28,887 bases of DNA from an uncultured Alphaproteobacteria bacterium (GTDB lineage Bacteria > Pseudomonadota > Alphaproteobacteria > Micavibrionales > Micavibrionaceae). The notes beneath the pieces were generated by a model that was not told the DNA's origin, ran no database searches, and was given only the letters and a program-made list of their open reading frames with translations. Where the stretch lies: assembly GCA_946481105.1 (NCBI GenBank), contig CAMLMM010000021.1, positions 1 through 28,887 on the forward strand. The letters are read 5' to 3'. Made by a program: the position numbers and the translations under genes. This document shows positions 1 through 9,500 of the stretch, in pieces (within the stretch, counting starts at the first letter, position 1; every line of letters begins with the position of its first letter).

Positions 1-2
1 AA

Positions 3-833
3 ATTTCTGGTAACACCATTGGTCAGAATTTTGAATACGGCCTTGTGGCCTACTCCGGCTTGATTGACCTGACAGGTGCAATGAACACCATTCATGATAC
101 TGCTATTGGCATGGGATTTTATCCTGATTACATTGGCCCTATGGTTTGGGAAGGTGGAAAGCTAAATTTTGCTGATTTCGACGCCATGGGCCAGGCGCTG
201 CGTCTGGTAAATGACACTATCGGCACGACGGCGTTTGTTGATCAGACCGATGGATTTGTTGATCTGGGCTTTGGCGCGTTCTTTGCGCCGGGCACACCGA
301 CCTTGCTGAACGGCAATGACGCCACTTACACCCTCGGTAATGTGACGATTGATCCGGCGGATGATGGTACGGTGACAGCGGCTGAACTGGCGGTGCTGGA
401 ACCGATGTTCTACCACTATGTGGATGAACAGGACCGTGGTCTGTTCTTCTTCCATACGGCGGATAATGACTCAGGTTTCGATCAGAAAGACGTGTTTGAA
501 AACTTTGGCCCGAACGCGCCGCAGCCGGGTTCCGGCAACCTGATCATTACCGGCCTGCCACGTATTGGCGTCCCTGGTGGTAACCAGGGTGGCGGCGCAG
601 GTCCAACCAATTTCAATGATATTACCCCGGCTGCCGGTGGTGAGGACGATAGCCAACAGGCCGCGAATATTGAGCCAGCCGCAGGTGGCGAAGCTGACAA
701 TACCGCGTGCTGGGCGGATGCGAATGCTTCCCTCGGCCAGGGTAAGACGGTGATGTTCAACCTCGGTGGCGGTAATTCCCAGCTGCTGCAGGATGCCGTT
801 AAATGCGGTGCCGGTACAAACGAAGCTATCTAA
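3..833 (+). CDS. C-terminal part of a secreted, possibly beta-helical protein (start outside window)
   Basis: The reading frame is open from the first complete codon at base 3 to the TAA at 831-833, so the gene begins upstream of the window; a GTG at 45 is an in-frame codon, not a supported start. The visible 276 residues are Gly/Asn/Asp/Thr-rich. The first part (ISGNTIG... and SGLIDLTGAMNTI) looks like the edge of a parallel beta-helix, as in adhesin-type exoproteins. A segment DPADDGTVTAAE resembles a 12-residue EF-hand loop with one position (the third) off consensus. Near the C-terminus a short PAAGGE unit occurs twice, followed by a tail with two cysteines. No family is recognised with certainty. 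It could be the end of a large haemagglutinin-like protein, comparable with the domain at 25470-26741, but this is inference. Confidence 0.6.
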   Translation: MSGNTIGQNFEYGLVAYSGLIDLTGAMNTIHDTAIGMGFYPDYIGPMVWEGGKLNFADFDAMGQALRLVNDTIGTTAFVDQTDGFVDLGFGAFFAPGTPTLLNGNDATYTLGNVTIDPADDGTVTAAELAVLEPMFYHYVDEQDRGLFFFHTADNDSGFDQKDVFENFGPNAPQPGSGNLIITGLPRIGVPGGNQGGGAGPTNFNDITPAAGGEDDSQQAANIEPAAGGEADNTACWADANASLGQGKTVMFNLGGGNSQLLQDAVKCGAGTNEAI

Positions 834-849
834 GAATATTGGGATGAAG

Positions 850-880
850 AAAACCGCCGCAGTTATCTGCGGCGGTTTTT
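850..880. terminator. Bidirectional intrinsic terminator
   Basis: A perfect 13-bp stem (850-862 with 867-879) encloses a TTAT loop, with an A-run on the left arm and a T-run on the right arm. It lies between two convergent genes (stop at 833 on plus, stop at 905 on minus), so it can terminate both. Confidence 0.85.
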
Positions 881-904
881 GTTTGTCGACATATTTCTAA
901 AAAA

Positions 905-2212
905 TTACGGCTTCATGACCAGATACAGGCCGATTGTGTGGTCGGTATAATCGGTCAGGGCGCGGTTTGACTCGCGGTCGCGGTAATCATATTCGAGTTT
1001 CAGGGCGCTGTGCTGTCCGATGGCATATTGGGCATGCAGACCGGCATCGTAGATATTATCCTCACGGTCGACACCAGCGAGCGCCACGTTGGATTCATAA
1101 TCGGCGTTCATGTAACCGACTTTTGCCCCGTATGACAGGCTGTCATTGTATACGCGTGTCAGATCAAGCGTGCTTTGAGTCTGAAGGGCTCCCGACACAC
1201 CATTCACGCTGCTGTCTTTCACATCGCGGCGGATATGCAGGGTCAGCGTATCCATGGGTGAAACGCGCCATTTGCCAGTCAGGCGGTAATCCAGGGCGTC
1301 AACATCCGGCAATTCAGTTGCGTCATAGCTTTGGCCCAGATAACCGATAGAGGCATCGAATGTCAGTGGCAGGCCGGTAATATCGCGGTATACCCCGATA
1401 GAGGCGCGTTGCCCGTCCGAATCGCGGGTGTAAAGCAGGCTGGAGTCGATACGCTTATCATAGTTGCGCGTGTTCCAGCTTCCTTCCATATAAAAGACAT
1501 AGGCCGGAACGAATTCATAACCGAAACGCGCAGTCAGTTCATAGATATCGCGGTCACGATCGTCCTGGACGCTGAGCGAGCCATCTTCCCGGAGGACGTT
1601 ATCGTAATCATAGGAGTCGAAATTCGCCCCGAAACGGTAATGGAACAGGTCTTTAAACCCTTTCCACAGTCCGCTGGCGCTCATGAAGTCGTATTCCGTG
1701 GGTTCCCGGAGAGTTAATGTCGGGTCGTCTTCAAACCCGCCAATCGCCACATGAGAATGCCCGTATTCAGCATCCAGGTTCAGATTATCCGATAGTCCCA
1801 TGTCACGATTAAGGCGTAAACGGGTTGTCCAGTCTTCGTAATTGTTTTTGGTTTCGGATTTATATCGCCCGATTTCCGGGGTAAAGCTGAAGGTTATCTT
1901 CTGGTCCACCAGATTGCTTTTCAGAGCTACGGTCGGGGCTACGACCGCGATCATGTCGCTTTGTTCATTGCGTGGAGCGCGATAAATATTGCTTTCATAC
2001 AATACACCGGCATCCAGGCCCAGCGCCAATGTGAGCAAGGCGAATTTAGCGTTTTCGGCGGGAAGATTAACCGGAATCGCCACGGGCGTTCCGAGTGTCG
2101 GAATAACGCGTGGTGTGTTGGTATCGGCATTTTGCGGATTCTGCGCGAGTGCCGGATTTATGAAGGCCAGCAAGGCCAGAGCCGATGCTGCATAGATGAA
2201 ATGCTTTTCCAA
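905..2212 (-). CDS. Outer-membrane beta-barrel protein, probable alginate exporter (AlgE position)
   Basis: The 435-residue protein starts with a signal peptide (cleavage near ALAQ/N at about residue 24). The rest alternates polar and hydrophobic residues with many aromatic, Asp and Arg positions in strands of 8-12 residues, typical of an outer-membrane barrel. It resembles the putative beta-barrel porin 2 type seen in polysaccharide clusters more than Pseudomonas AlgE, a 490-residue 18-stranded barrel. It directly follows the algK-like gene with a 10-bp gap, the same order as algK-algE in Pseudomonas, which supports a role as the polymer exit pore. The best start is TTG at 2212: AAGGG at 2220-2224 sits 7 nt upstream and overlaps the algK stop codon, and no ATG lies nearby. 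The C-terminus ends in Met-Lys-Pro instead of the usual aromatic residue. Barrel: fairly sure; alginate role: inferred from context. Confidence 0.75.
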   Translation of the reverse strand: MEKHFIYAASALALLAFINPALAQNPQNADTNTPRVIPTLGTPVAIPVNLPAENAKFALLTLALGLDAGVLYESNIYRAPRNEQSDMIAVVAPTVALKSNLVDQKITFSFTPEIGRYKSETKNNYEDWTTRLRLNRDMGLSDNLNLDAEYGHSHVAIGGFEDDPTLTLREPTEYDFMSASGLWKGFKDLFHYRFGANFDSYDYDNVLREDGSLSVQDDRDRDIYELTARFGYEFVPAYVFYMEGSWNTRNYDKRIDSSLLYTRDSDGQRASIGVYRDITGLPLTFDASIGYLGQSYDATELPDVDALDYRLTGKWRVSPMDTLTLHIRRDVKDSSVNGVSGALQTQSTLDLTRVYNDSLSYGAKVGYMNADYESNVALAGVDREDNIYDAGLHAQYAIGQHSALKLEYDYRDRESNRALTDYTDHTIGLYLVMKP

Positions 2213-2222
2213 GATTTTACCC

Positions 2223-3758
2223 TTACTCTTTTCCTTTTTCGTTTAGTACATCAACGGCCAGAGCGTACCCACCCGCTTTGGCCTTTTCCAACCAGATTTT
2301 TGCCTGTGCAGGGTCTTTTTCGACACCTGTGCCATTGGCATAGGCAATGCCAACTTCATACTGGCCTTCTGCAACGCCGGCTTCTGCGGCCTTTTTGAAC
2401 CATTTGAACGCCTCAACCGGGTCAATATTCTGCCCTTGGCCGATTTTGGCGCGGCGAGCCAGCAGAACCATGGCGCGCGGATTTCCCGCTTCAGCGGCTT
2501 TCTTGTACCATTTATTGGCCTCGCCACTGCCCGAGCCGTTATCCAGATTTTGCGCCATATAGAACGCGGCTTTGTTTGACCCGGCTTCCGCAGCCAGCTC
2601 AAACATTTTTTCACTTTCTTTGGGATATTTGGCACCGCGCGTCGCTTTGAATTTCTTAGCCAGACCAAAAAGGGATTCGAGCCCTTTCTGCTTATAGGCT
2701 GTCATGTAGGCGGGGGTGAGCTTCCCGGCAAAGGCATCCAGCAGGAACATCGATTCATAGGAATTTGAATTTATTTTGGCTGCCTGCTCAAATTTGGCTA
2801 AAGCAGATTTAACATCGCCTTTATCAAGATAATCATATCCCATCTCAAGATAGGTGCCGCTTGAGAGAGGTGACTTCACCTTTCCGTACCAGTAATTGGC
2901 CTGGGCTACGTCCTGTGCGACCCCACGTCCGGTTTGGTAAGATTCAGCGACATATTTAACGGCGTCATCGTCACCGGCCTTAGCGGCTTGCAGCATCAGG
3001 GCGAAGACATCTTTATGAACGTCTTTATCTTTACGGGATGCTAACCAGTACTCAGCAAGTTCCGGGGCGGCTTTCACATTCCCTTTATTGATGGCCTGGC
3101 TGTACCAATAGTCGGGATTGCGGTTATAGCTTGTACCTGCCGGCAGAAGGCGGGAATAAGTAGCATAAAAACGCGCCAGCATAAGGGATTTGCTCCCCTG
3201 GCTGTCGCCGCTGGTGGCGATCTGGCCCTGGATAAGTTTTTCGGTGGCCGCCGCATAAGTGGCGGCTTCCTGGGTGTTCTTCTTTTTGAGTGCCATTTCC
3301 ATCAGGCTCATATTGGCTGATGCTGATTCAGGCGCGGCTGCCTTGTACACGCTTTCGGCTTCGGCAGAATTCATATTCCCTGACTTGCGGTAGATATCGA
3401 CCATCTGGACTTTGGCCTGTGCGTGTCCTTCGGTGGCGGCCTGTCTCATATAAGTTTGATACAGCTTCTCATTGCCTTCGGCGCGGGCCATCTGGGCGAG
3501 ATTGAAAGCAGCTTCAGAGCGGATATCAGGGTAATTTGATTTCAGGGCAGAGGTGTAAGCCGCCTTGGCCGACTGGGCCGAACCACCTGTATAGCGGATT
3601 TCATTAGCTTTCTGGACCGCATCGCCACCGTCTTTATATATAAGAACGGTTTCGCAGCCTGTCAGCAGCATAGAAATAGCCAAAAGGGACGTAACTGCTT
3701 TCAGGGCCTGATTCGGACGTAAGCTATTGTTTTGTAATAAAATTTCAGAATTTTTCAT
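2223..3758 (-). CDS. algK: AlgK-like outer-membrane lipoprotein with Sel1/TPR repeats
   Basis: From ATG at 3758 the protein has 511 residues and begins with a lipoprotein signal peptide ending in the lipobox LLTGC (Cys35). Glu follows the cysteine, compatible with outer-membrane sorting. The body is helical repeats throughout; the C-terminal third holds clear Sel1-like units (AAEAGSNKAAFYMAQ, KWYKKAAEAGNPRAMVLLA, KWFKKAAEAGVAEGQYEVG). Pseudomonas AlgK (about 475 residues) is a TPR-like lipoprotein that bridges the periplasmic complex to the AlgE pore; length, lipidation and position before the barrel gene agree. An upstream ATG at 3839 would add 27 residues ahead of the signal peptide and is not preferred. 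Neither start has a strong ribosome-binding site. The gene is transcribed away from alg8. Confidence 0.82.
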   Translation of the reverse strand: MKNSEILLQNNSLRPNQALKAVTSLLAISMLLTGCETVLIYKDGGDAVQKANEIRYTGGSAQSAKAAYTSALKSNYPDIRSEAAFNLAQMARAEGNEKLYQTYMRQAATEGHAQAKVQMVDIYRKSGNMNSAEAESVYKAAAPESASANMSLMEMALKKKNTQEAATYAAATEKLIQGQIATSGDSQGSKSLMLARFYATYSRLLPAGTSYNRNPDYWYSQAINKGNVKAAPELAEYWLASRKDKDVHKDVFALMLQAAKAGDDDAVKYVAESYQTGRGVAQDVAQANYWYGKVKSPLSSGTYLEMGYDYLDKGDVKSALAKFEQAAKINSNSYESMFLLDAFAGKLTPAYMTAYKQKGLESLFGLAKKFKATRGAKYPKESEKMFELAAEAGSNKAAFYMAQNLDNGSGSGEANKWYKKAAEAGNPRAMVLLARRAKIGQGQNIDPVEAFKWFKKAAEAGVAEGQYEVGIAYANGTGVEKDPAQAKIWLEKAKAGGYALAVDVLNEKGKE

Positions 3759-3979
3759 GATATATTTCAATTTATCTGTGAATCCTGTCAGCAAAGCAGG
3801 GGAAAACCAAGCCTGTACATTGTCATATATTGTAACCATTCACAAGACAATCGAATTCCTTCGCACCTGCACAAATTTGTTGCGTGGCGGATTAAAATCA
3901 GTATAACTCGCAACGTCCGGCAAATTAATAAATATAAGTCCGGGTGTGTTACTGAAAATTAAAATATGGAAATTTTTGC
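3759..3979. promoter_or_regulatory. Divergent control region between algK and alg8
   Basis: This 221-bp AT-rich stretch separates the algK-porin pair (minus) from the alg8 operon (plus), so promoters in both directions are expected. On the plus strand TTGCGT (3880-3885), a 16-bp spacer and TATAAC (3902-3907) form a plausible sigma-70 promoter about 70 bp before alg8. I see no convincing sigma-54 motif here: the TGG...TTGC string just before alg8 has the wrong spacing. No clear minus-strand promoter was identified. Confidence 0.35.
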
Positions 3980-5506
3980 ATGTCAAGCGTTCTGACAGGT
4001 CATATATTATATCTGGCTGCACTTGCGGCATATACGGTATCGCTTCCGTCCTCCATTTTTGATCCAGCCTCACATGACTATTTGCTTATTATCGGCTTTA
4101 TTGCCGTTTGGCGGTATACATGGTGGGGCATCAATCTTGTCCGTTTCCTTATTTATACGAAAGCCGTCTTTCCGAAATGGCGTAAGCAGGCGACTGAAGG
4201 CGGAGCCAGCCTTCTTCCGTCACATGTTTACCTGCTCGTGACCAGTTTCCGCATTGATTCCGAAACGACACGCCAAGTTTATATCAGTACCATTCAGGAG
4301 GCGCGAAACTTTACATTGAAATATGGTGTGCCTGTCACCATTTTGGCTTCGATCGTTGAAAAGGCTGACGGTGTTATCGTCCAGAAAATTTTCCGTGAAT
4401 ATGATATGCCGGAATCGGCCAAGCTTGTGTTGATACGTATTGCCGGAACCGGCAAGCGTGATGCGCTGGCTTATGGTTTCCGCGCCATTTCAAAGGAACG
4501 CCCGCCAGCGGATGCCGTGGCAGCTGTTATTGATGGTGACAGCCTTCTTGAAGAAGGGCTTATCGAGAAATGCGTACCCATGTTCAAGCTGCATCCAAAT
4601 CTGGGCGCCCTAACAACCGATGAGATTTGCCAGGTTGAAGGAAACTGGGCGTTTAAGGAATGGTACAGCATGCGCTTTGCGCAGCGTAATATCTATATGT
4701 CGTCGGTTAGTCTGTCGAAACGTGTTCTGACCCTGACGGGCCGCATGTCAATGATACGCACAGACATATTGACGGACCCGAAATTTATCGAGCGCGTTGA
4801 GCTGGACTGGATTGACCACTGGCGCCTCGGTCGTTTCAAATTCCTGACCGGGGATGATAAGTCATCCTGGTACCATATCCTCAAATCTGGGTATGAGATG
4901 ATCTATATCCCTGATGTGAAGGTTCTGACGATTGAAACGCCGCCGGACCCAAACTTTTTCAGAAGCTCAATCGTGCTGATGCGCCGCTGGTTTGGCAATA
5001 TGCTGCGCACGAATGACCGTGCGATTAAAATTGGGCCAGGTAAAATCGGCTTCTTTCCATGGATAAGCATTATCGATCAGCGTATCTCCATGTGGACGGC
5101 ACTGACCGGATTGACGGTTACTATTCTGGCGACCCTTACGACAACACCTGACGCCTTTGTGATTTACTTCTACTGGATGATGCTCACGCGCTATATACTG
5201 GTGCTGTCTTTCCTCACATCCCGTGATTCAGTCAGTGCTTTGTATCCGTTCTTTCTGTACTACAATCAGATTGTCGGATCTCTGGTCAAAACCTATGTTC
5301 TCTTCCGCCTTGACAAACAAAAATGGACAAGGCAGAACACAACGCTGAATACCGGAAAAGGTGGGCTGCAACAACTCCTCACAGATTGGGGATCGTTCTA
5401 TATGCATGCCTTTTCATTTGCACTATTCGTCGTTGCCCTGGCAACACTGAGTGGTATGTTAAAAGTGCCTGATTTTTCCTACTGGTTTACATTAATAGGG
5501 GTATAA
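3980..5506 (+). CDS. alg8: Alginate polymerase, family 2 glycosyltransferase
   Basis: The 508-residue protein (Pseudomonas Alg8: 494) is the inner-membrane synthase that polymerises mannuronate from GDP-mannuronate. Two N-terminal membrane segments (about residues 5-22 and 33-52) precede a cytoplasmic GT-A domain, and further membrane segments follow at roughly 365-415 and 475-500. Catalytic motifs are visible: Asp185-Gly-Asp187 for nucleotide-sugar/metal binding, Asp292-Asp293-Lys294 (GDDK) as the general-base motif, and Arg335-Arg336-Trp337 corresponding to the (Q)xxRW motif of processive synthases. These match the spacing of the essential aspartates known in Pseudomonas Alg8. It is the first gene of a long operon; its stop is 3 bp from alg44. 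Unlike in Pseudomonas, algD does not precede it. Confidence 0.95.
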   Translation: MSSVLTGHILYLAALAAYTVSLPSSIFDPASHDYLLIIGFIAVWRYTWWGINLVRFLIYTKAVFPKWRKQATEGGASLLPSHVYLLVTSFRIDSETTRQVYISTIQEARNFTLKYGVPVTILASIVEKADGVIVQKIFREYDMPESAKLVLIRIAGTGKRDALAYGFRAISKERPPADAVAAVIDGDSLLEEGLIEKCVPMFKLHPNLGALTTDEICQVEGNWAFKEWYSMRFAQRNIYMSSVSLSKRVLTLTGRMSMIRTDILTDPKFIERVELDWIDHWRLGRFKFLTGDDKSSWYHILKSGYEMIYIPDVKVLTIETPPDPNFFRSSIVLMRRWFGNMLRTNDRAIKIGPGKIGFFPWISIIDQRISMWTALTGLTVTILATLTTTPDAFVIYFYWMMLTRYILVLSFLTSRDSVSALYPFFLYYNQIVGSLVKTYVLFRLDKQKWTRQNTTLNTGKGGLQQLLTDWGSFYMHAFSFALFVVALATLSGMLKVPDFSYWFTLIGV

Positions 5507-5509
5507 CTT

Positions 5510-6568
5510 ATGTCCAACACAGCTAATCTTGTTCACGAAGCCGATGCGCAACGTCACCATGTGCGCGTCCGTCTGCCAGCCAAGCTTGAAATAGGCGGTA
5601 AGGCCTATGACACGCGCGACTGGTCAACCGCCGGTGCCAGCCTTATTGTTCCCGATAAGGCTGATGCCACGGTTTTTACCGAAGGCAAGCATCATTCAGC
5701 CCGACTGATTTTCAGTTTTATGGGTTTTACCCTCATTGTGCCGATGAAAATCGAAATTCGTCACACGGCCACGGATGAGGATGGTCAGTATCTGGGTATT
5801 CGTTTTATTGATATGACTCAGGAACAGATTGTCATTATGCAGCAGCTGGTTGGCAGTTATGTGACGGGTGAGCTGAGTTCCGTGGGTGAGCTTATTCATG
5901 TCATGTCACGTAACAATTTCACCAAACCGCGTCAGGTTCCAAAGCGTGAAGAAGATCTGACAGCCGGCGAGCGTTTTTCGCAGGCGCTGAAGAAACTAAG
6001 TATACCGCTCATAACCTTGTTGCTGCTTGGCTATGTAGGCATGTCGATTTTTGAACATAAGTTCATTGTGTCGGCGGAGAAAGCCGTGGTCACCGGCGAT
6101 GGCGTGTCACTGGCCGCCCCTGCTGGTGGCGTTGTCAGCTTTAAAGACCTTCACAATGGCGATACGGTTAAAAAAGGCGATGCGCTGATGACCGTCAAGA
6201 CGGATAGCGGAACAATGACCAGTATCGACAGCCCGTGTGACTGCGCGATTGAAGATCGTATGGTCGATTCCGGAACGACAGTTGCCAAAGGTAGCATTGT
6301 GCTCAAGCTTTTACCTACTGATGCGCCTTTGCGCGTTGATGCTCAGGTATCCTATACGAACGCCGTTAAGCTTGCCAAAGGTCAGAACGTTGTTATTCAG
6401 CATAATGGTTCCGGCAAACATTTTGATGGCGTTATTTCGGCGGTGACTATCGGGGCAAACTCCGGTGATCGTGCGCGTGTCATGATTCATCCGCTGGAAA
6501 CGTTGCCTAAGAATTTAATTGGCGCTCCCGTCAGCATTAAATTCAATACGCTGAGCAAAGCGGAGTAA
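5510..6568 (+). CDS. alg44: Alg44, PilZ c-di-GMP receptor and periplasmic membrane-fusion-like subunit
   Basis: The 352 residues begin with a PilZ domain (about 12-115) carrying both c-di-GMP signatures: Arg15-x-x-x-Arg19 and Asp37-x-Ser39-x-x-Gly42. A single membrane segment lies at about 165-182, followed by a periplasmic domain with the lipoyl/HlyD-like hairpin pattern (VSLAAPAGGVVSFKDLHNG, then GDALMTV). Pseudomonas Alg44 has the same order; c-di-GMP binding to its PilZ domain is required for polymerisation by Alg8. All c-di-GMP contact motifs that can be judged are intact, so activation by c-di-GMP is likely retained. A strong AGGGG ribosome-binding site (5497-5501) lies inside the end of alg8, which suggests coupled translation. 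Confidence 0.93.
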   Translation: MSNTANLVHEADAQRHHVRVRLPAKLEIGGKAYDTRDWSTAGASLIVPDKADATVFTEGKHHSARLIFSFMGFTLIVPMKIEIRHTATDEDGQYLGIRFIDMTQEQIVIMQQLVGSYVTGELSSVGELIHVMSRNNFTKPRQVPKREEDLTAGERFSQALKKLSIPLITLLLLGYVGMSIFEHKFIVSAEKAVVTGDGVSLAAPAGGVVSFKDLHNGDTVKKGDALMTVKTDSGTMTSIDSPCDCAIEDRMVDSGTTVAKGSIVLKLLPTDAPLRVDAQVSYTNAVKLAKGQNVVIQHNGSGKHFDGVISAVTIGANSGDRARVMIHPLETLPKNLIGAPVSIKFNTLSKAE

Positions 6569-6573
6569 AACTC

Positions 6574-9500
6574 ATGCTGAGTCAAAAACGAATTCGTGCA
6601 TTATCTTATGCCCTTGCCCTGGTTTTGGCCGGGGTTCTGGGCGGCATGTTCTGTTTGACTCAGGATGCTGTATCTGCGCCATCTGCGCTGTCACCCGCTG
6701 AACAGCGGCTTTTAGCTGCCGAGACGGAACCAAATAAGGAAAAGGCTATTGAACTTCTTAAGCCTTTCCTGACGCAAACCGAAATCGTAGAAAATGCTTC
6801 AAAACCTGCGTTTACGCCTGAGCATATAAAGTCCGAGATTGTTGAAAACTATCTCAGCCTTTATTTTAAAGAGCATGATATCGACCATCTGCAGAAAGCC
6901 CGCGCTTTTATTAAAGCGCAGTATTTGACTGCGGCTGAACGTGCCTGGGCTTATGCGTATATCGTCAGCAAATTGTCGGTAGATGGCAAAGAGTTTCAAA
7001 CGGCAGGTGTTAAAACTTTCGTGCTCAACATGATTGACGATGTTGATGCCGAGGCCGCCGAAGTTGCTGATGCAGATGTTCAAAGCAAAATCTATTATGC
7101 GCTGGCACTCACAATAACGCGTGTCGTGGATAATAAGCCTGTATTTGATGACGCCCTTCTAAAACGGGTACACAACATGGCGTTGGGTATGCAATTACAA
7201 TCCCAACGCAGAGAAACTATGAAACGCCTGGCTTTGGTGGCAAAAGACATGCCGGACACTTATCCGGAAGCCTATGCGCCGTTATATGCATTGCTGGCTG
7301 AAAAAGAAGTGACGGATCAGGCATTCATTGATTTGCAGGATAAAGCCTTGTCCGAAGACAGGTTTGATCTGGCTGTGACCAGTCTGCAGATGATCGAAGA
7401 TAAAAAACTCCGCACTGAGAAGATGTTCTCTTTGTTTGAGACAAGTTTTGAGCAAAATGATATTTCCCGCGCACGCCGCGTTGTAGAGCGCATTGATGAT
7501 CCCGCGAAATCTGTTGATGGCTGGAGCGCGCTGGCCGGGTATTATCTGGTGGGCGGCTTTGATAAAGAAGGCGCTGATGCTTATGCCAAGGCGCAGTCAA
7601 TCGCCGATAAAATAATCCGCGAAGACAGCCGCGAAAAAGCCCAAAAACTTATTTCTGACCGGAAAGCCAGCGCTCAGAAAAAGGCTGAAAAAAAAAGTCA
7701 GAAAGTAAATGAGGCAGATGCCAAACTGCGTGAGCAGGCACTGGTGGCCTTTGAGAAGGACGGTATAGCGTCGGCTGTAGCCATTACCCGCCAGATCAAT
7801 GACGCAATTTACCGCGTGAAGACTTTCCGCATACTGGCTGAAGCCCAGACAAAATTGAACGATTCTTATGGTCTTTTGAACAAGGCCAAAGGCGATAAAC
7901 CGGTCACCCATTATTTTGTCAAAGATTCTTCGGGTGAATTACGTGTTCCTGCTAAAGATGTAGTTGCAAAATTTGAAGGGGATGTTGCCAGGCAGGCAAA
8001 CAAAGACCCTGCGGCCATGACTCTTGATCAGGGTATTCCCTCGTCAATTGGGGAGGTGTTAACGCATGAGCCGCTGGTGGAACGTCTGAATGTGAATGGC
8101 GAAATGCTGCGTGCAGCTATTCCTTTGCCCGGCGAAGCAAAAATCACACGTGCTTACTATGAGAACAGCCTCTACAACAGCAAATTTTATGAAGTTTTCG
8201 GAAATGCCGGTTTTGTAGATAAACAAGGTGTCAGCGCGCCCGACGTCATTGTAATTGAAAAAGGTATTGTCGATCTGCCGCAATTATATGATGCCCTGAA
8301 AAATCAGGGGTTGGATAATTACCTGACGCGCGATGGCAAGACATACACGTTAAACCGTCCTCTTGTTGTAGGGCCGGGCACCAGTTTTATTGTCAGCGGA
8401 GATGAAGCTGAATCGCTGCGCATGTCCACCCAGTCTGGTGCGTATCTTGTCGTGATGGGTGATATCCACATATTGGATACCAAATTGATTGCTTGGAATG
8501 ACGCGAAGAACGAACCAATGTGGGCGAAGTACGAAGAAAAGCGTAACTTCCGTCCTTATATCGTCGCCTGGAGCCAGGGAGCCATGTATATCGGCAATTC
8601 CGAACTGATTGCGATTGGCTACGGGAACGGTAAATCCTATGGCCTGGCATTCTCCTCCGGCCCGAATATCTGGGTGAAATACGGGAACGATAACCAGACA
8701 CGACGTCCGACGGGTATCGTGACCAATAACTCGTTCCGTAATAATCTGTATGGCTTCTATTCATACGAAGCTGATGATGTCGTTCTGAGCGGTAATGAAT
8801 ATGTCGACAATATCGTGTACGGCGTTGACCCGCATGACCGTTCGCGCCGTTTGGCTATTGGCTATAACACGGCTTACGATACGCATAAAAAGCACGGCAT
8901 TATTATTTCCCGCGAAGTCGATGACTCGATTATCTTTGGTAACCTGACCTTTGATAACAAAGGCACTGGCATCATGCTTGACCGTGACAGTAACGGGACG
9001 CTCGTCTACGGCAATACCAGCTTCCATAACAAGCAGGACGGTATGACGATCTTTGAAAGCGATTGCGAAATTATCGCGGCTAACAGAATTTTTGCTAATA
9101 ACGCTTCAGGCATGCGTATCCGCAACAGCTATAATCTAGGTGTATTTTATAACGATCTCGCACATAACAAAGCGGCTGCCGTTATTGCTTATGAGGGTAA
9201 TTTGAAGGAAGAAGCGGCGCAACAGCATCGTGATTTCGCGTTGGACCCCTATGATGAATTTACGGGCGTATCGGTTGTGGGAAACCGCATTGATGGTAAT
9301 GGTGTCGGATTGAATGTCGATACCGTGGCGGGGCTGTTCCTGAAAAATAACGCGTTTGTCAATCAATCGCCCAAACTGGCCAGCGGTAAAACTTTCAAGG
9401 ATAACCCTGAAATGTTGTTCCGCTACGACCAGAAAAAATATGGCGTGAGCGTGAACGCCACCTGCCCGGAACTGAAAGATCAGCTTTACGTGCAGGCGTG

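Noticed and set aside
3968..3982. Sigma-54-like TGG...TTGC before alg8
   Set aside because: The distance between the GG and GC doublets is 10 instead of 12 bp, and the sequence runs into the start codon.
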